25,936 bases of DNA from JANNRA01 sp031401035. GTDB taxonomy: Bacteria > Desulfobacterota > Binatia > HRBIN30 > CADEER01. The stretch lies in assembly GCA_031401035.1 (NCBI GenBank), contig JANNRA010000134.1, positions 1 through 25,936 of the forward strand, written 5' to 3'. A program made the translations under genes and the position numbers. The notes beneath the pieces are model-generated. The model saw nothing but the letters and a program-made list of their open reading frames with translations, was not told the origin of the DNA and ran no database searches. Each line of letters starts with the position of its first letter. The stretch's first letter is position 1. Below, piece by piece: positions 1-6,860 of this stretch.

Positions 1-9
1 CCCCGGCCG

Positions 10-80
10 GGCCCCCCGCGGGGGGCCGGTGCGCTTTTCAACCCCCGCCCCCGTGCGCCCCCGGCCCCGCGGCCGGGCCG
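10..80. terminator. GC-rich inverted repeats downstream of the DUF1501 gene
   Basis: Positions 10-27 form a perfect 18-bp palindrome, six C and six G around a GC centre, flanked by GG and CC. A second, weaker stem (CGGCCC at 62-67, GGGCCG at 75-80, 7-nt loop) lies nearer the stop codon of the minus-strand operon at 102. Either could act as a transcription end for that operon. Neither is followed by a U-run in the minus-strand direction, so this is a structural guess. The first 100 bases are extremely G/C-biased and lie at the window edge, so assembly artefact is possible. Confidence 0.3.
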
Positions 81-101
81 CCCTCCAGGCGCACCGCGAT
101 T

Positions 102-1547
102 CTACGGCAGGAAGCCCATGTTGAAGTTCGGCGCCGTCCAGTAGTCGACGCCCGCGTAGCCGAAGTTGCTGTCGAGCGGCAGCAGCGGCTGCGGGTTGGC
201 GATGCCGAGCCAGTGCTTGAGAATGGTTCCGTAGACGTCACGAAAGTCGGTCGAGCGGAAGGCGTTGCCGTTGTCCTGCGAATAGCGGGTGTTGCCGTTG
301 TCGTCGATGTCGTCGATGTTCGGGTGGTTGCCGTAGACGCCGCCGTTGACGGCGCCGCCGATGACGAACATTGGCCCCTGCGAGCCGTGGTCGGTGCCGT
401 TGTCGTTCTGCTCGATGCGTCGCGCGAACTCGCTGAACACCATGACGGTGACCTTGCTGTCGAGGTTCTCGAGGCCAGAGCCCATGGGCGCACCGGACGA
501 CATGTCGGCGAGATCCTGGAAGAAGAGCTTGACCGCGTCTGCCACCTCGGCGTGCAGCCGGTAGTGGTCGCCGTCGGTCTCCGCGGCGCCCTGATTCGAG
601 TGCGTGTCGTACCCGCCGTTGGCGAGCTCGAAGAAGCGCGCGCTCAGGCTCGACGGGATGGCGCCCTGGGCGACGCCGTAGATCACCTTGGCGATCTCGC
701 GGAAGCCGCGCGCCGTCGAAGTGTTCAAGCCGTCCGGATCGTCGTTCTGGTACAAATCGCCCCAGGCGCTGCGGTCGGCCTCGTAGAGGTCGTGCAGGGT
801 GGGGTACTGGATGGTGGCGGTCAGCGTCGAGTTGCCGGTGCCGCCGAGGTACTGCATGGCGGCGTTGCCGTTCGCCAGGGCGGCGTCGTGCAGCGCGGTG
901 AACACCGCGTCCTTGGCGCCGCTGTCGCCGCCGTAGCTGTAGTCGTACGGAAAACCGAAGTCGTTCAGGCGGTCGAAGACCAGCACGCTGGTCGCCGTCT
1001 GCACGAAGTCGCCCGAGACCGAGCCGCCGATGTTGACGGCGGGGATGTCGCTGCCGAGGTAGCCGGAATTGGCCAGGTAGCGGCCCATCCAGCCGGTGCC
1101 GACGGAGCTGAAGGCATTGCCGCGCTCCCAGATCGAGCGCGACACCTCGTGCGAGAGGTTGTAATCGCCGTAGCCGCAGCCCTGGACCACCGCCACCATG
1201 CCGTCGTCGTACATGTCGGCGAGGCTGTGCAGGCCGGGGTGGAAGCCGATCTGCCCGGTCTGGTCGAGCATCGGGGTTGCCGGCACCAGCGGGTTGACGA
1301 TGCGGATGCCGCCGGGTCCCGTGCCGCGATTGCTCTCGTAGGCCGTGCGCAGGCTGCTGGTGACCGGGATGATCGTGTTCTGGCCGTCGTTGCCGCCGTC
1401 GAGGAACAGCACGATGAAATAGCGGTCGCCGATGGTGGCCGCCATCGCCTGCTGCATCCACGGATTGCGGAACAGGTTCGGGCCGAGCAGCGCGCCGGCG
1501 CTGGCGAGGCCGGTGCGGGAGATGAATTGCCGTCTGGAAATCGCCAT
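102..1547 (-). CDS. DUF1501 family protein, Tat-exported
   Basis: This 481-aa protein belongs to the DUF1501 family, which has a distant alkaline phosphatase/sulfatase-like fold and no established reaction. The N-terminus carries a twin-arginine signal (SRRQFI at residues 4-9, then an Ala/Gly/Leu stretch), so a folded protein is probably exported to the periplasm. Family landmarks are present in order: LFLDGGNDGQNTIIP near residue 50, a HPGLHSLADMY segment, a DTHSNQ motif, SEFARRIEQND, GTDHGSQGPMFVIGG and a C-terminal FRDVYGTILKHWLG. The length is normal for the family and the gene appears intact. The start is supported by AAGGAG (1555-1560 on the opposite strand) 7 nt upstream. It is the last gene of a tight operon, 25 nt after the DUF1800 gene; the two families usually occur together. 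Family assignment is firm; molecular role is unknown. Confidence 0.93.
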   Translation of the reverse strand: MAISRRQFISRTGLASAGALLGPNLFRNPWMQQAMAATIGDRYFIVLFLDGGNDGQNTIIPVTSSLRTAYESNRGTGPGGIRIVNPLVPATPMLDQTGQIGFHPGLHSLADMYDDGMVAVVQGCGYGDYNLSHEVSRSIWERGNAFSSVGTGWMGRYLANSGYLGSDIPAVNIGGSVSGDFVQTATSVLVFDRLNDFGFPYDYSYGGDSGAKDAVFTALHDAALANGNAAMQYLGGTGNSTLTATIQYPTLHDLYEADRSAWGDLYQNDDPDGLNTSTARGFREIAKVIYGVAQGAIPSSLSARFFELANGGYDTHSNQGAAETDGDHYRLHAEVADAVKLFFQDLADMSSGAPMGSGLENLDSKVTVMVFSEFARRIEQNDNGTDHGSQGPMFVIGGAVNGGVYGNHPNIDDIDDNGNTRYSQDNGNAFRSTDFRDVYGTILKHWLGIANPQPLLPLDSNFGYAGVDYWTAPNFNMGFLP

Positions 1548-1572
1548 GGGAGGTCTCCTTCGCCGCGGGCGC

Positions 1573-3033
1573 TTACTGGAGCTGGTAGGCCGGGGACTGC
1601 AGCACGACGGCGAACAGCCCGTGCAGCTTCTCGAACCGGGTGTTGTCGTCGAGCAGGTCCACCGGGCCGACCCCGCTGCCGTCGGTGAGGTAGTTGATCA
1701 GGGCGGTGCGTTCACCGGCCGACAGCTGGTCGTCGACGCCGAGCACGTCGGTGACCGCATCGACGATCTGGCCCGGATCGGTGAGCGCGAGGTCCATCAG
1801 TCGTTCGGGGCGCAGGGACATCGCGCCGCCGTCGCGCGCGCTGCTGATGTCGCGCGCGAACGAGTAGCGCGCCAACAGCGTCGAGCTGCTCAACCAGGCG
1901 AGCTCCCAGTCCCAGCCGAAGACGCTCGGCGGCTCGAACAGCGACTGGCCCATGTTGATCAGGGCGCTGCGCGCGTCGCGATAGTCGCCGCCCTGCACGG
2001 CCTGGTACTTCCCCTTCAGCTTCATGTCGAGCAGGCGGACGGTGGTGACGACGTAGTCGATCGGCCACTTCACCGACTTCTTCGTCCCCGCGCCGGGCGC
2101 GGCGGCGGCGAGATAGAAGTCGTCGTGCAGGAAAATCTGCTTCAACAGGGCGGCGATGTCCCAGGTGCCGGCGAAGTTGGAGGCATCGACGACGCCCTCG
2201 ACGAAGCTCGCGCTGGGATCCGAGAAGGCGAAGTAGGTGATCAGCCGGCGCGCGACGTAGTCGGCCACCGTGTTGCGCAGCCCCGGCCCGTAGCGGTGCT
2301 GGAAGATGATGTCGATGACGGTGTCGATCTCCTGCGCGCCCTCGCCGGCGCTGGTGTAGTCCTGGCCGGCGGCATTGCCGAAGCCGCCACGGACCTTGAA
2401 GATGCGCTTCGGACCGCGCTCGGGGTAGTCGGCTTCATAGTCGTGCTGTCCGTCGTTGAACTCGGCGGCGCCCTTGTTGTCGTAATCCCAGCCGCTGAAG
2501 GCGCGGGCGATCTGGACGACGTCCTCCTGGTCGTAGTTGTCGTTGCCGAGCGGATCCTTGACGCCGAGGGTGAACAGCTCCTCGAGCTCGCGGGCGTAGT
2601 TCTCGTTCGGGTTGTTGCGGCGGTTGCGCACCGTATCGAGGAACTCCATCATCGCGGCGTCCTTGTTGATCGCCTTGACGAGCGCCTTGAAGTCGCCTTT
2701 GCAGTTGATGCGCAGCAGGCGGTTCTGCAGCGCCATCAGGTCCACGTCGCCGACCTTGTCGTAACTGGTGGCGAAGTGGTCGTGCCAGAACAGCACCAGG
2801 CGCTCCTGCAGCGGCTGGCGCGTCTTGATCATGTATTTGAGCCACTTGTTGTGGATGTCCTCGACGTAGCGGCCACCGGGCTTGAACTTCGACGGCTTGA
2901 ACTCCAGCAGCGCGTCGATGGCGGCGTCGAGGGTGGCGTGGCCGTCGAACAGATCCTGGGCGGCGGCGCGCGTGGCGCCGAAGCCGGTGCGGCGGAGCAG
3001 GTGGCGGGCGGTGGTCAGGTTCCAGACCGGCAT
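1573..3033 (-). CDS. DUF1800 family protein
   Basis: This 486-aa protein is a member of DUF1800, the usual genomic partner of DUF1501. Landmarks: HLLRRTGFGAT at the N-terminus, FWHDHFATS near residue 85, the family signature YARELEELFTLGV near residue 145, and a C-terminal SVFGWDWELAWLSSSTLLARY segment. No enzymatic activity is established for the family. The start has a strong GAGGAGG ribosome site 6-7 nt upstream. The protein has no visible Sec or Tat signal, starting directly with the conserved HLLRR region, whereas both operon neighbours have signals. It could stay cytoplasmic or be carried out with the Tat-dependent DUF1501 partner. It lies 31 nt behind the cytochrome-like gene and 25 nt ahead of the DUF1501 gene, so co-transcription is very likely. 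Confidence 0.92.
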   Translation of the reverse strand: MPVWNLTTARHLLRRTGFGATRAAAQDLFDGHATLDAAIDALLEFKPSKFKPGGRYVEDIHNKWLKYMIKTRQPLQERLVLFWHDHFATSYDKVGDVDLMALQNRLLRINCKGDFKALVKAINKDAAMMEFLDTVRNRRNNPNENYARELEELFTLGVKDPLGNDNYDQEDVVQIARAFSGWDYDNKGAAEFNDGQHDYEADYPERGPKRIFKVRGGFGNAAGQDYTSAGEGAQEIDTVIDIIFQHRYGPGLRNTVADYVARRLITYFAFSDPSASFVEGVVDASNFAGTWDIAALLKQIFLHDDFYLAAAAPGAGTKKSVKWPIDYVVTTVRLLDMKLKGKYQAVQGGDYRDARSALINMGQSLFEPPSVFGWDWELAWLSSSTLLARYSFARDISSARDGGAMSLRPERLMDLALTDPGQIVDAVTDVLGVDDQLSAGERTALINYLTDGSGVGPVDLLDDNTRFEKLHGLFAVVLQSPAYQLQ

Positions 3034-3064
3034 GCAAATCCTCCTCGGGCGGTCGGACGGTGGA

Positions 3065-4042
3065 TCAGAAGGTGTCGGGGACCCAGCCGGTCGGCGGCGC
3101 GCCGGCCTGGATCCATTTGGCGATGATGTCGCGCAACGTGCCGTTCAGCTTCGCACGGTCGAGCGGCATGCGCTCGCCATACGAGCCGTCGGGCAGGTCG
3201 CCCTCGATCTTGTGGATGAGGTAGCTGGTGGTCGGGTCGCCGCTGACGTTCGGCACTGCGTCGACGCGCTGCCAGCCGGCGCTGAAGGCGGCGAAGTTCG
3301 ACGGCGGCTGGGCGACCAGGTTGCCGTACGACGCGCCGACCTCGAGCAGCAGGCCGCCGGCGACCGATTGCGAGTCGTGACAGCCGCTCAGCGCGCAGCT
3401 CTGGTTGAACACCTGCGTCTGGATGCGGTCGAACGTGCTGCTGAAGAGCGTTTGCGGATCGCAACCGTTCACCGGCGCCGGATCGCAATACAGCCTCAGC
3501 GTGTCCTTGTCCTCCTTGATGCCGGCCGGGCCGCTGGTCGACAACGAGCGCAGCTTCACCTTCTTCTTCTGGCGGCTGCAGGCGTTGTTGCCGATCGGGC
3601 CCTTGATCGGCACGCGCACGATGCTGGCGCTGGTACACGAGTCGGCGCCGAGCACCGGGAAGGTGAAGTCGGCGTCGATGTTTGCCTGCAGCGCCTGGAA
3701 ATACGGATCAAACTTCGGGTCGCCGTTGTCGATGGCGTCCTCGACCGCAACGCTGGCCAGTCCGGACAGGGTGCAGCTCGGATCGAAGCTGCTGTTGGCG
3801 CAGACGACGACCGGGATATCGCAGCCGCCGTTGACGACGCCGTCGTCGTCGCAGGTCGGGTCGCCGTCGACGCAGCGCACCTGCTTCGGGTTGGTGACCG
3901 GGAAGTTGGCATCGACCGAGAGCGCCAGCAGGCAGTCGGACGACTTCGAGCCGCCGCCGCCGATGACGATCGCCGTCGCCGGCGTCGCCCCGGCCAGCAA
4001 CGCACACAGCGTCGCGAGCCGGCCCACCCTCGCCGTAGTCAT
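3065..4042 (-). CDS. Exported cytochrome c-like protein with Cys-rich N-terminal module
   Basis: This 325-aa protein starts at 4042, where a GGGGGAGG ribosome site precedes the ATG. The open frame continues upstream to 4279, but that extension looks non-coding. Residues 1-24 form a Sec-type signal peptide (Leu/Ala core, PATA end). Residues 37-90 form a Cys/Asp-rich module (CVDGDPTCDDDG, then NGGC and further Cys) of unknown function. Residues 155-190 contain a basic stretch and an EDKDTLRLYCDP segment. The C-terminal 120 residues resemble a c-type cytochrome: a CX4CH site (C216, C221, H222) in SCALSGCHDSQ, and M292 in RMPLD as a possible axial ligand. CX4CH instead of CXXCH is unusual, so heme attachment is inferred. 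As first gene of the operon with DUF1800 and DUF1501, it may supply electron transfer to them. Confidence 0.82.
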   Translation of the reverse strand: MTTARVGRLATLCALLAGATPATAIVIGGGGSKSSDCLLALSVDANFPVTNPKQVRCVDGDPTCDDDGVVNGGCDIPVVVCANSSFDPSCTLSGLASVAVEDAIDNGDPKFDPYFQALQANIDADFTFPVLGADSCTSASIVRVPIKGPIGNNACSRQKKKVKLRSLSTSGPAGIKEDKDTLRLYCDPAPVNGCDPQTLFSSTFDRIQTQVFNQSCALSGCHDSQSVAGGLLLEVGASYGNLVAQPPSNFAAFSAGWQRVDAVPNVSGDPTTSYLIHKIEGDLPDGSYGERMPLDRAKLNGTLRDIIAKWIQAGAPPTGWVPDTF

Positions 4043-4381
4043 GCCAGTCCTCCCCCGCTCTCGCCCAATCCGTCGACCGGCACGCTGCCCGCGGCCCGCC
4101 GAAGCGAAACGGAGCGAAAATAGGCCGCGGCCGATCTCGCGGTCAACAAGAAACAGGCTTTGTTCAGATGAAATCCTCGCCAAGAGGGTGGGCGCGGCAA
4201 TAGCGTTGAGATCCGTTGTGCGGTTGCTGCACGCCTCGTCGGCTTGGCCACTCTCTCCCCCGGCATTGAGATGATGCAAGCGCCGGACCCCAGGCAGGGC
4301 TGAGGACAGGACTCTTGTCGGACGCTGTCGGGTGGCGAGATGGTGCCGCGCGGACAGGCGATTGCCGCGGCGGACGGACGG
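4043..4381. promoter_or_regulatory. Intergenic region holding the cytochrome-DUF1800-DUF1501 operon promoter
   Basis: These 339 bases separate the TetR stop codon from the start of the minus-strand operon. I see no convincing gene. A patch at about 4143-4180 is clearly less GC-rich than its surroundings and includes a small inverted repeat (AACAA 4145-4149, TTGTT 4160-4164). It is the most likely promoter area for the operon. I could not identify a good -35/-10 pair. No hairpin followed by a T-run was found for the end of the TetR transcript. Confidence 0.35.
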
Positions 4382-5023
4382 TCACGGCTGCAGTACGCGC
4401 CGGCACAGGTCGAGGACGCCGTGCAGGGCGGTCTCCGGGGCGACGCGTTCGCGATCGAACATCGACCGGTCGACGAGACCGTCGAACATGGCCAGCAGCA
4501 ACGGCGCCAGCAGGGCGGCATCGACGTCGGCGCGAAAATGCCCGCTCGCCTGCCCGGCGTGGATGCTCTCGACGATGCGCTGCTCGCGCTCGCGATACAT
4601 CTTGCGCCAGGCGGCGAACATGCGCTCGCGCGCCGCCGCGTCGTGGGCGAGGATGCCCCACAGGTGATAGGTGAGGTTCCACTGCCCGGCGAGCTCGGGG
4701 AACACCTCCAGCAGCATCACCCGCCAGGCGCTCTCCATCTCGGCCCAGGGGTCGGCCGGACCCTGCCGCCGGCGATCGACGAGGTCGCGTACACGCTCGA
4801 AGTGATCGAGTACCAGGGCCAGGAAGAGGTCCTCTTTCGAGGCGAAGAAGTTGTACAGCGTCCCCTTGCCGACACCGGCGCGGGCGGCGATGTCCTCCAT
4901 TTTCGCGGCGTCGAAGCCGCGTTCGTTGATCGCCGCGCGGGCAGCGGTGAAGATGAGCTGGCGTTTTTCATTCGGCGGCAGGGAGCGCGGCGGCAGGGAG
5001 CGGGGGCTGGGCGGGGTTGTCAT
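4382..5023 (-). CDS. TetR/AcrR-family transcriptional repressor
   Basis: The protein has 213 aa, normal for the family. The N-terminal helix-turn-helix spans about residues 20-67: IFTAARAAINERGFDAAKM, then EDIAARAGVGKGTLYNFFASKEDLF, the classic TetR DNA-binding segment. The C-terminal domain (about 80-213) is helical and would bind a ligand. The start ATG at 5023 is chosen because the domain begins about 18 residues later and a 14-bp palindrome sits 8 nt upstream. The open frame extends further upstream, but over the neighbouring gene. It is divergent from an enoyl-CoA hydratase-family gene, so an acyl-CoA or fatty-acid-like ligand and control of that gene are plausible, as for FadR-type TetR proteins. 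This role is inferred from position. Confidence 0.9.
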   Translation of the reverse strand: MTTPPSPRSLPPRSLPPNEKRQLIFTAARAAINERGFDAAKMEDIAARAGVGKGTLYNFFASKEDLFLALVLDHFERVRDLVDRRRQGPADPWAEMESAWRVMLLEVFPELAGQWNLTYHLWGILAHDAAARERMFAAWRKMYREREQRIVESIHAGQASGHFRADVDAALLAPLLLAMFDGLVDRSMFDRERVAPETALHGVLDLCRRVLQP

Positions 5024-5031
5024 GGTGCGGA

Positions 5032-5045
5032 ACTGACCGGTCAGT
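5032..5045. promoter_or_regulatory. TetR operator palindrome
   Basis: ACTGACCGGTCAGT is a perfect 14-bp palindrome, 8 nt from the TetR start codon and about 78 nt upstream of the chosen hydratase start. TetR-family operators commonly have this form, and CTGACCGGTCAG-like sites are frequent among family members. It occupies the place where a ribosome site for the repressor gene would be, and no Shine-Dalgarno sequence is visible there. Binding would fit autoregulation and control of the divergent gene. Binding itself is inferred. Confidence 0.72.
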
Positions 5046-5122
5046 ACTGAAGCCGGAGTGGCGGCGTCAACCGCAGGGGGCAGCCGATGGAGCGCGCGGC
5101 AAATCGCGCTACAAGGGGCGGC

Positions 5123-5899
5123 ATGGCTTACGAGCACATCCTTCTCGTCCGCGACGGTGCGGTCGCGACCATCACCATGAACCGGCCGGAGAAGCGCAAT
5201 GCGCTGTCCGAGGCACACATGGAAGAGCTGATCGACGCGTTGCGCGCCATCGGCACCGAGCGTGGGCTGCGGGCGGTGATTCTCGCCGCCGCCGGGCCGG
5301 CCTTCTGCGCCGGGCACGACCTTGCTGAGCTGCTCGATCGGCAGCTGCCGGATTATCGCCGCGTCTTCGACCGCTGCGTCGAGTTGATGACCGCCGTGCA
5401 GGCGATTCCGCAGCCGGTGCTGGCGCAGGTGCACGGCATCGCGACGGCGGCGGGCTGCCAGTTGGTCGCCACCTGCGACCTGGCGCTGGCCGCGCCGGCG
5501 GCGCGCTTCGCGACGCCGGGCGTCAACATCGGTCTCTTCTGCACGACGCCGATGGTGGCGCTGAGCCGCGCCATCGGCCGCAAGCGCGCCATGGAGATGC
5601 TGCTCTCCGGCGCCCCCATCGACGCCGCGACGGCGGCGGACTGGGGGCTCGTCAACCGCGTCGTGCCCGCCGAGCGCCTGGCCGACGAGACGCGCGCCCT
5701 CGCCGAGCACATCGCCGCCGCCAGCGCCGTCACCGTCGGTATCGGCAAGCAGGCGTTCTACGCGCAGGTCGATCTCGATCAGCCCAAGGCCTACGCCTAC
5801 GCCAAAGAGGTCATGGCGATGAACGCCCTCGCCGCCGACGCCCAGGAAGGGATCGGCGCCTTTCTCGCCAAACGCCCCGCCAAGTGGCAGCGCGGGTGA
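5123..5899 (+). CDS. Enoyl-CoA hydratase/isomerase-family protein (ECHDC3-like)
   Basis: A crotonase-fold protein of 258 aa from ATG 5123. An alternative in-frame ATG at 5087 would add 12 residues; 5123 is preferred because AAGGGG precedes it and the fold begins at YEHILL. The oxyanion-hole segments are present (FCAGHDL at 61-67; ATAAGCQ around G111), so it should bind an acyl-CoA. The two catalytic glutamates of classical crotonase are replaced: Q113 (GCQLV) stands for Glu144, and Gly (TPGVN) for Glu164. The GVNIGLFCTTPMVALSR segment matches the ECHDC3-like subgroup rather than FadB or EchA hydratases. Simple hydration is therefore doubtful; isomerase, hydrolase or other acyl-CoA chemistry is possible. 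It is divergent from the TetR gene that may control it. Confidence 0.9.
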   Translation: MAYEHILLVRDGAVATITMNRPEKRNALSEAHMEELIDALRAIGTERGLRAVILAAAGPAFCAGHDLAELLDRQLPDYRRVFDRCVELMTAVQAIPQPVLAQVHGIATAAGCQLVATCDLALAAPAARFATPGVNIGLFCTTPMVALSRAIGRKRAMEMLLSGAPIDAATAADWGLVNRVVPAERLADETRALAEHIAAASAVTVGIGKQAFYAQVDLDQPKAYAYAKEVMAMNALAADAQEGIGAFLAKRPAKWQRG

Positions 5900-5916
5900 A
5901 CGACGCGATCACCCGC
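5892..5916. terminator. Hairpin between convergent gene ends
   Basis: GCGGGTGA (5892-5899) and TCACCCGC (5909-5916) form a perfect 8-bp stem with a 9-nt loop. The stem includes the TGA stop of the plus-strand hydratase gene, and its other arm touches the TAG stop of the minus-strand gene. A shared bidirectional terminator is plausible from position. There is no T-run on either side, so it is not a standard intrinsic terminator. Confidence 0.45.
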
Positions 5917-6731
5917 TACGGCGCTGGTGTCGAGGCCGGCGTCGGCGTCCCCACCTCGGCCTTGGTGTAGCCCTCCGGGACGGCAAAGAGCGCGTCGGAG
6001 AGCGTTGCCGGGACGATGCGGGCCAGGTCGGTCTGCTCGTAGGCGCCGTTCTCGACGGTTCGCACCAGCATCGGCAGACCGTGCGCGGAGAAGATCTCCA
6101 TCGGCGACGGGCGGCGCGGCGGGGCGGTCTGCTGCGCCTGGGCGGCGTCGCGCAGCGCCTGCAGCAGGTCCGGGTACGCCGCCGAGACCCAGCCGAGGCT
6201 GGTCCGGTCGCCCTCGCGCGCTTCGTACTCCTCGGACAATTCGCCGTTGATGCGCCCCTTGCGGTTGAGGGCCTTGACCGCGGCCGCCGCGAACGGCGTC
6301 GGCTTCACCGCCGCCGTGTCCGCCGCGGCCGTCGCAGCCTTGGCCCGCGCCGCGCGCTCGGCGGCGCTCAGGTCGACGTACTGCCTGGCCTGCGGCAGCA
6401 GCAGCATGGATGTCCCCGCGGCTGCATCGGTCACCAATGTCGCCGGCTGGTCGTTCACCGTCATCTCGACGCGGAACTTGCGCCCCTTGACCTGGATCGT
6501 CGAGATCGCCTGCTGCACCCCGGGAGCGCGGCTCTTCAGCGCCTGTGCCAGCGCCGGCTCCGACAACTCGAAGGCGGCCGCGGCGCCGTCCTTATCACCG
6601 AGCAGGGCCTTGAGGGCGTCCGGCGACACGGTCACGACGCGCTGGGTGACGGTGCCCTCGAAGGCGCCGGCCGGCGCGGCGAACAGTAATGCGGCGGCGG
6701 CGCAACGAATTGAGAGTTTGGCTGCGAACAT
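5916..6731 (-). CDS. Exported protein, possibly DUF4412/LolA-like
   Basis: The protein has 271 aa from the ATG at 6731, which is preceded by a GGGGGG ribosome-site-like run. An upstream in-frame ATG at 6794 would place the signal peptide internally. Residues 1-23 are a Sec signal (Ala/Leu core, APAGA-F cleavage site). The mature part has a beta-rich pattern: repeated short strands (KGRKFRVEMTV, QPATLVTDAAAG, TSMLLLPQARQYVDLS), an Ala-rich middle segment, and a Pro/Thr-rich tail. The run 'variable protein, value stored, printed as a Met/Leu-rich strand, then YVDLS' resembles DUF4412 or LolA-like periplasmic folds, but I do not have a firm family. It is divergent from the large secreted hydrolase and convergent with the hydratase gene. 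Confidence 0.72.
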   Translation of the reverse strand: MFAAKLSIRCAAAALLFAAPAGAFEGTVTQRVVTVSPDALKALLGDKDGAAAAFELSEPALAQALKSRAPGVQQAISTIQVKGRKFRVEMTVNDQPATLVTDAAAGTSMLLLPQARQYVDLSAAERAARAKAATAAADTAAVKPTPFAAAAVKALNRKGRINGELSEEYEAREGDRTSLGWVSAAYPDLLQALRDAAQAQQTAPPRRPSPMEIFSAHGLPMLVRTVENGAYEQTDLARIVPATLSDALFAVPEGYTKAEVGTPTPASTPAP

Positions 6732-6860
6732 GATCCCCCCGAACTGGTGACGGCCGACAACGCCTTCTGTTTCCATTAACCGAAGCGCTTGCATAGGGTT
6801 GCGGGACTCGCCGCCCTCCGGCGCGCGAGTTCACGACGAGATCCACAGGGGGACTGACCA
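6732..6860. promoter_or_regulatory. Divergent intergenic promoter region
   Basis: This 129-bp gap separates two divergent genes for exported proteins and must hold both promoters. The middle (about 6755-6800) is less GC-rich. AAGCGCTT (6783-6790) is a perfect 8-bp palindrome in this part. The hydrolase start at 6861 has an AGGGGGA ribosome site in this gap. No clear -35/-10 pair was identified. Confidence 0.35.

Noticed and set aside
213..1688. Long open frame on the plus strand opposite DUF1501
   Set aside because: Antisense frame in GC-rich DNA: Val/Ala/Arg-rich product without any family motif, whereas the minus strand encodes a full DUF1501 protein.
1432..3126. Open frame of over 500 codons opposite DUF1800
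   Set aside because: Composition is dominated by Val, Ala, Gly and Arg with no domain; it mirrors the real gene on the other strand.
4043..4279. N-terminal extension of the cytochrome-like protein
   Set aside because: The extension has no signal peptide and would bury the real Sec signal; the ATG at 4042 has a strong ribosome site.
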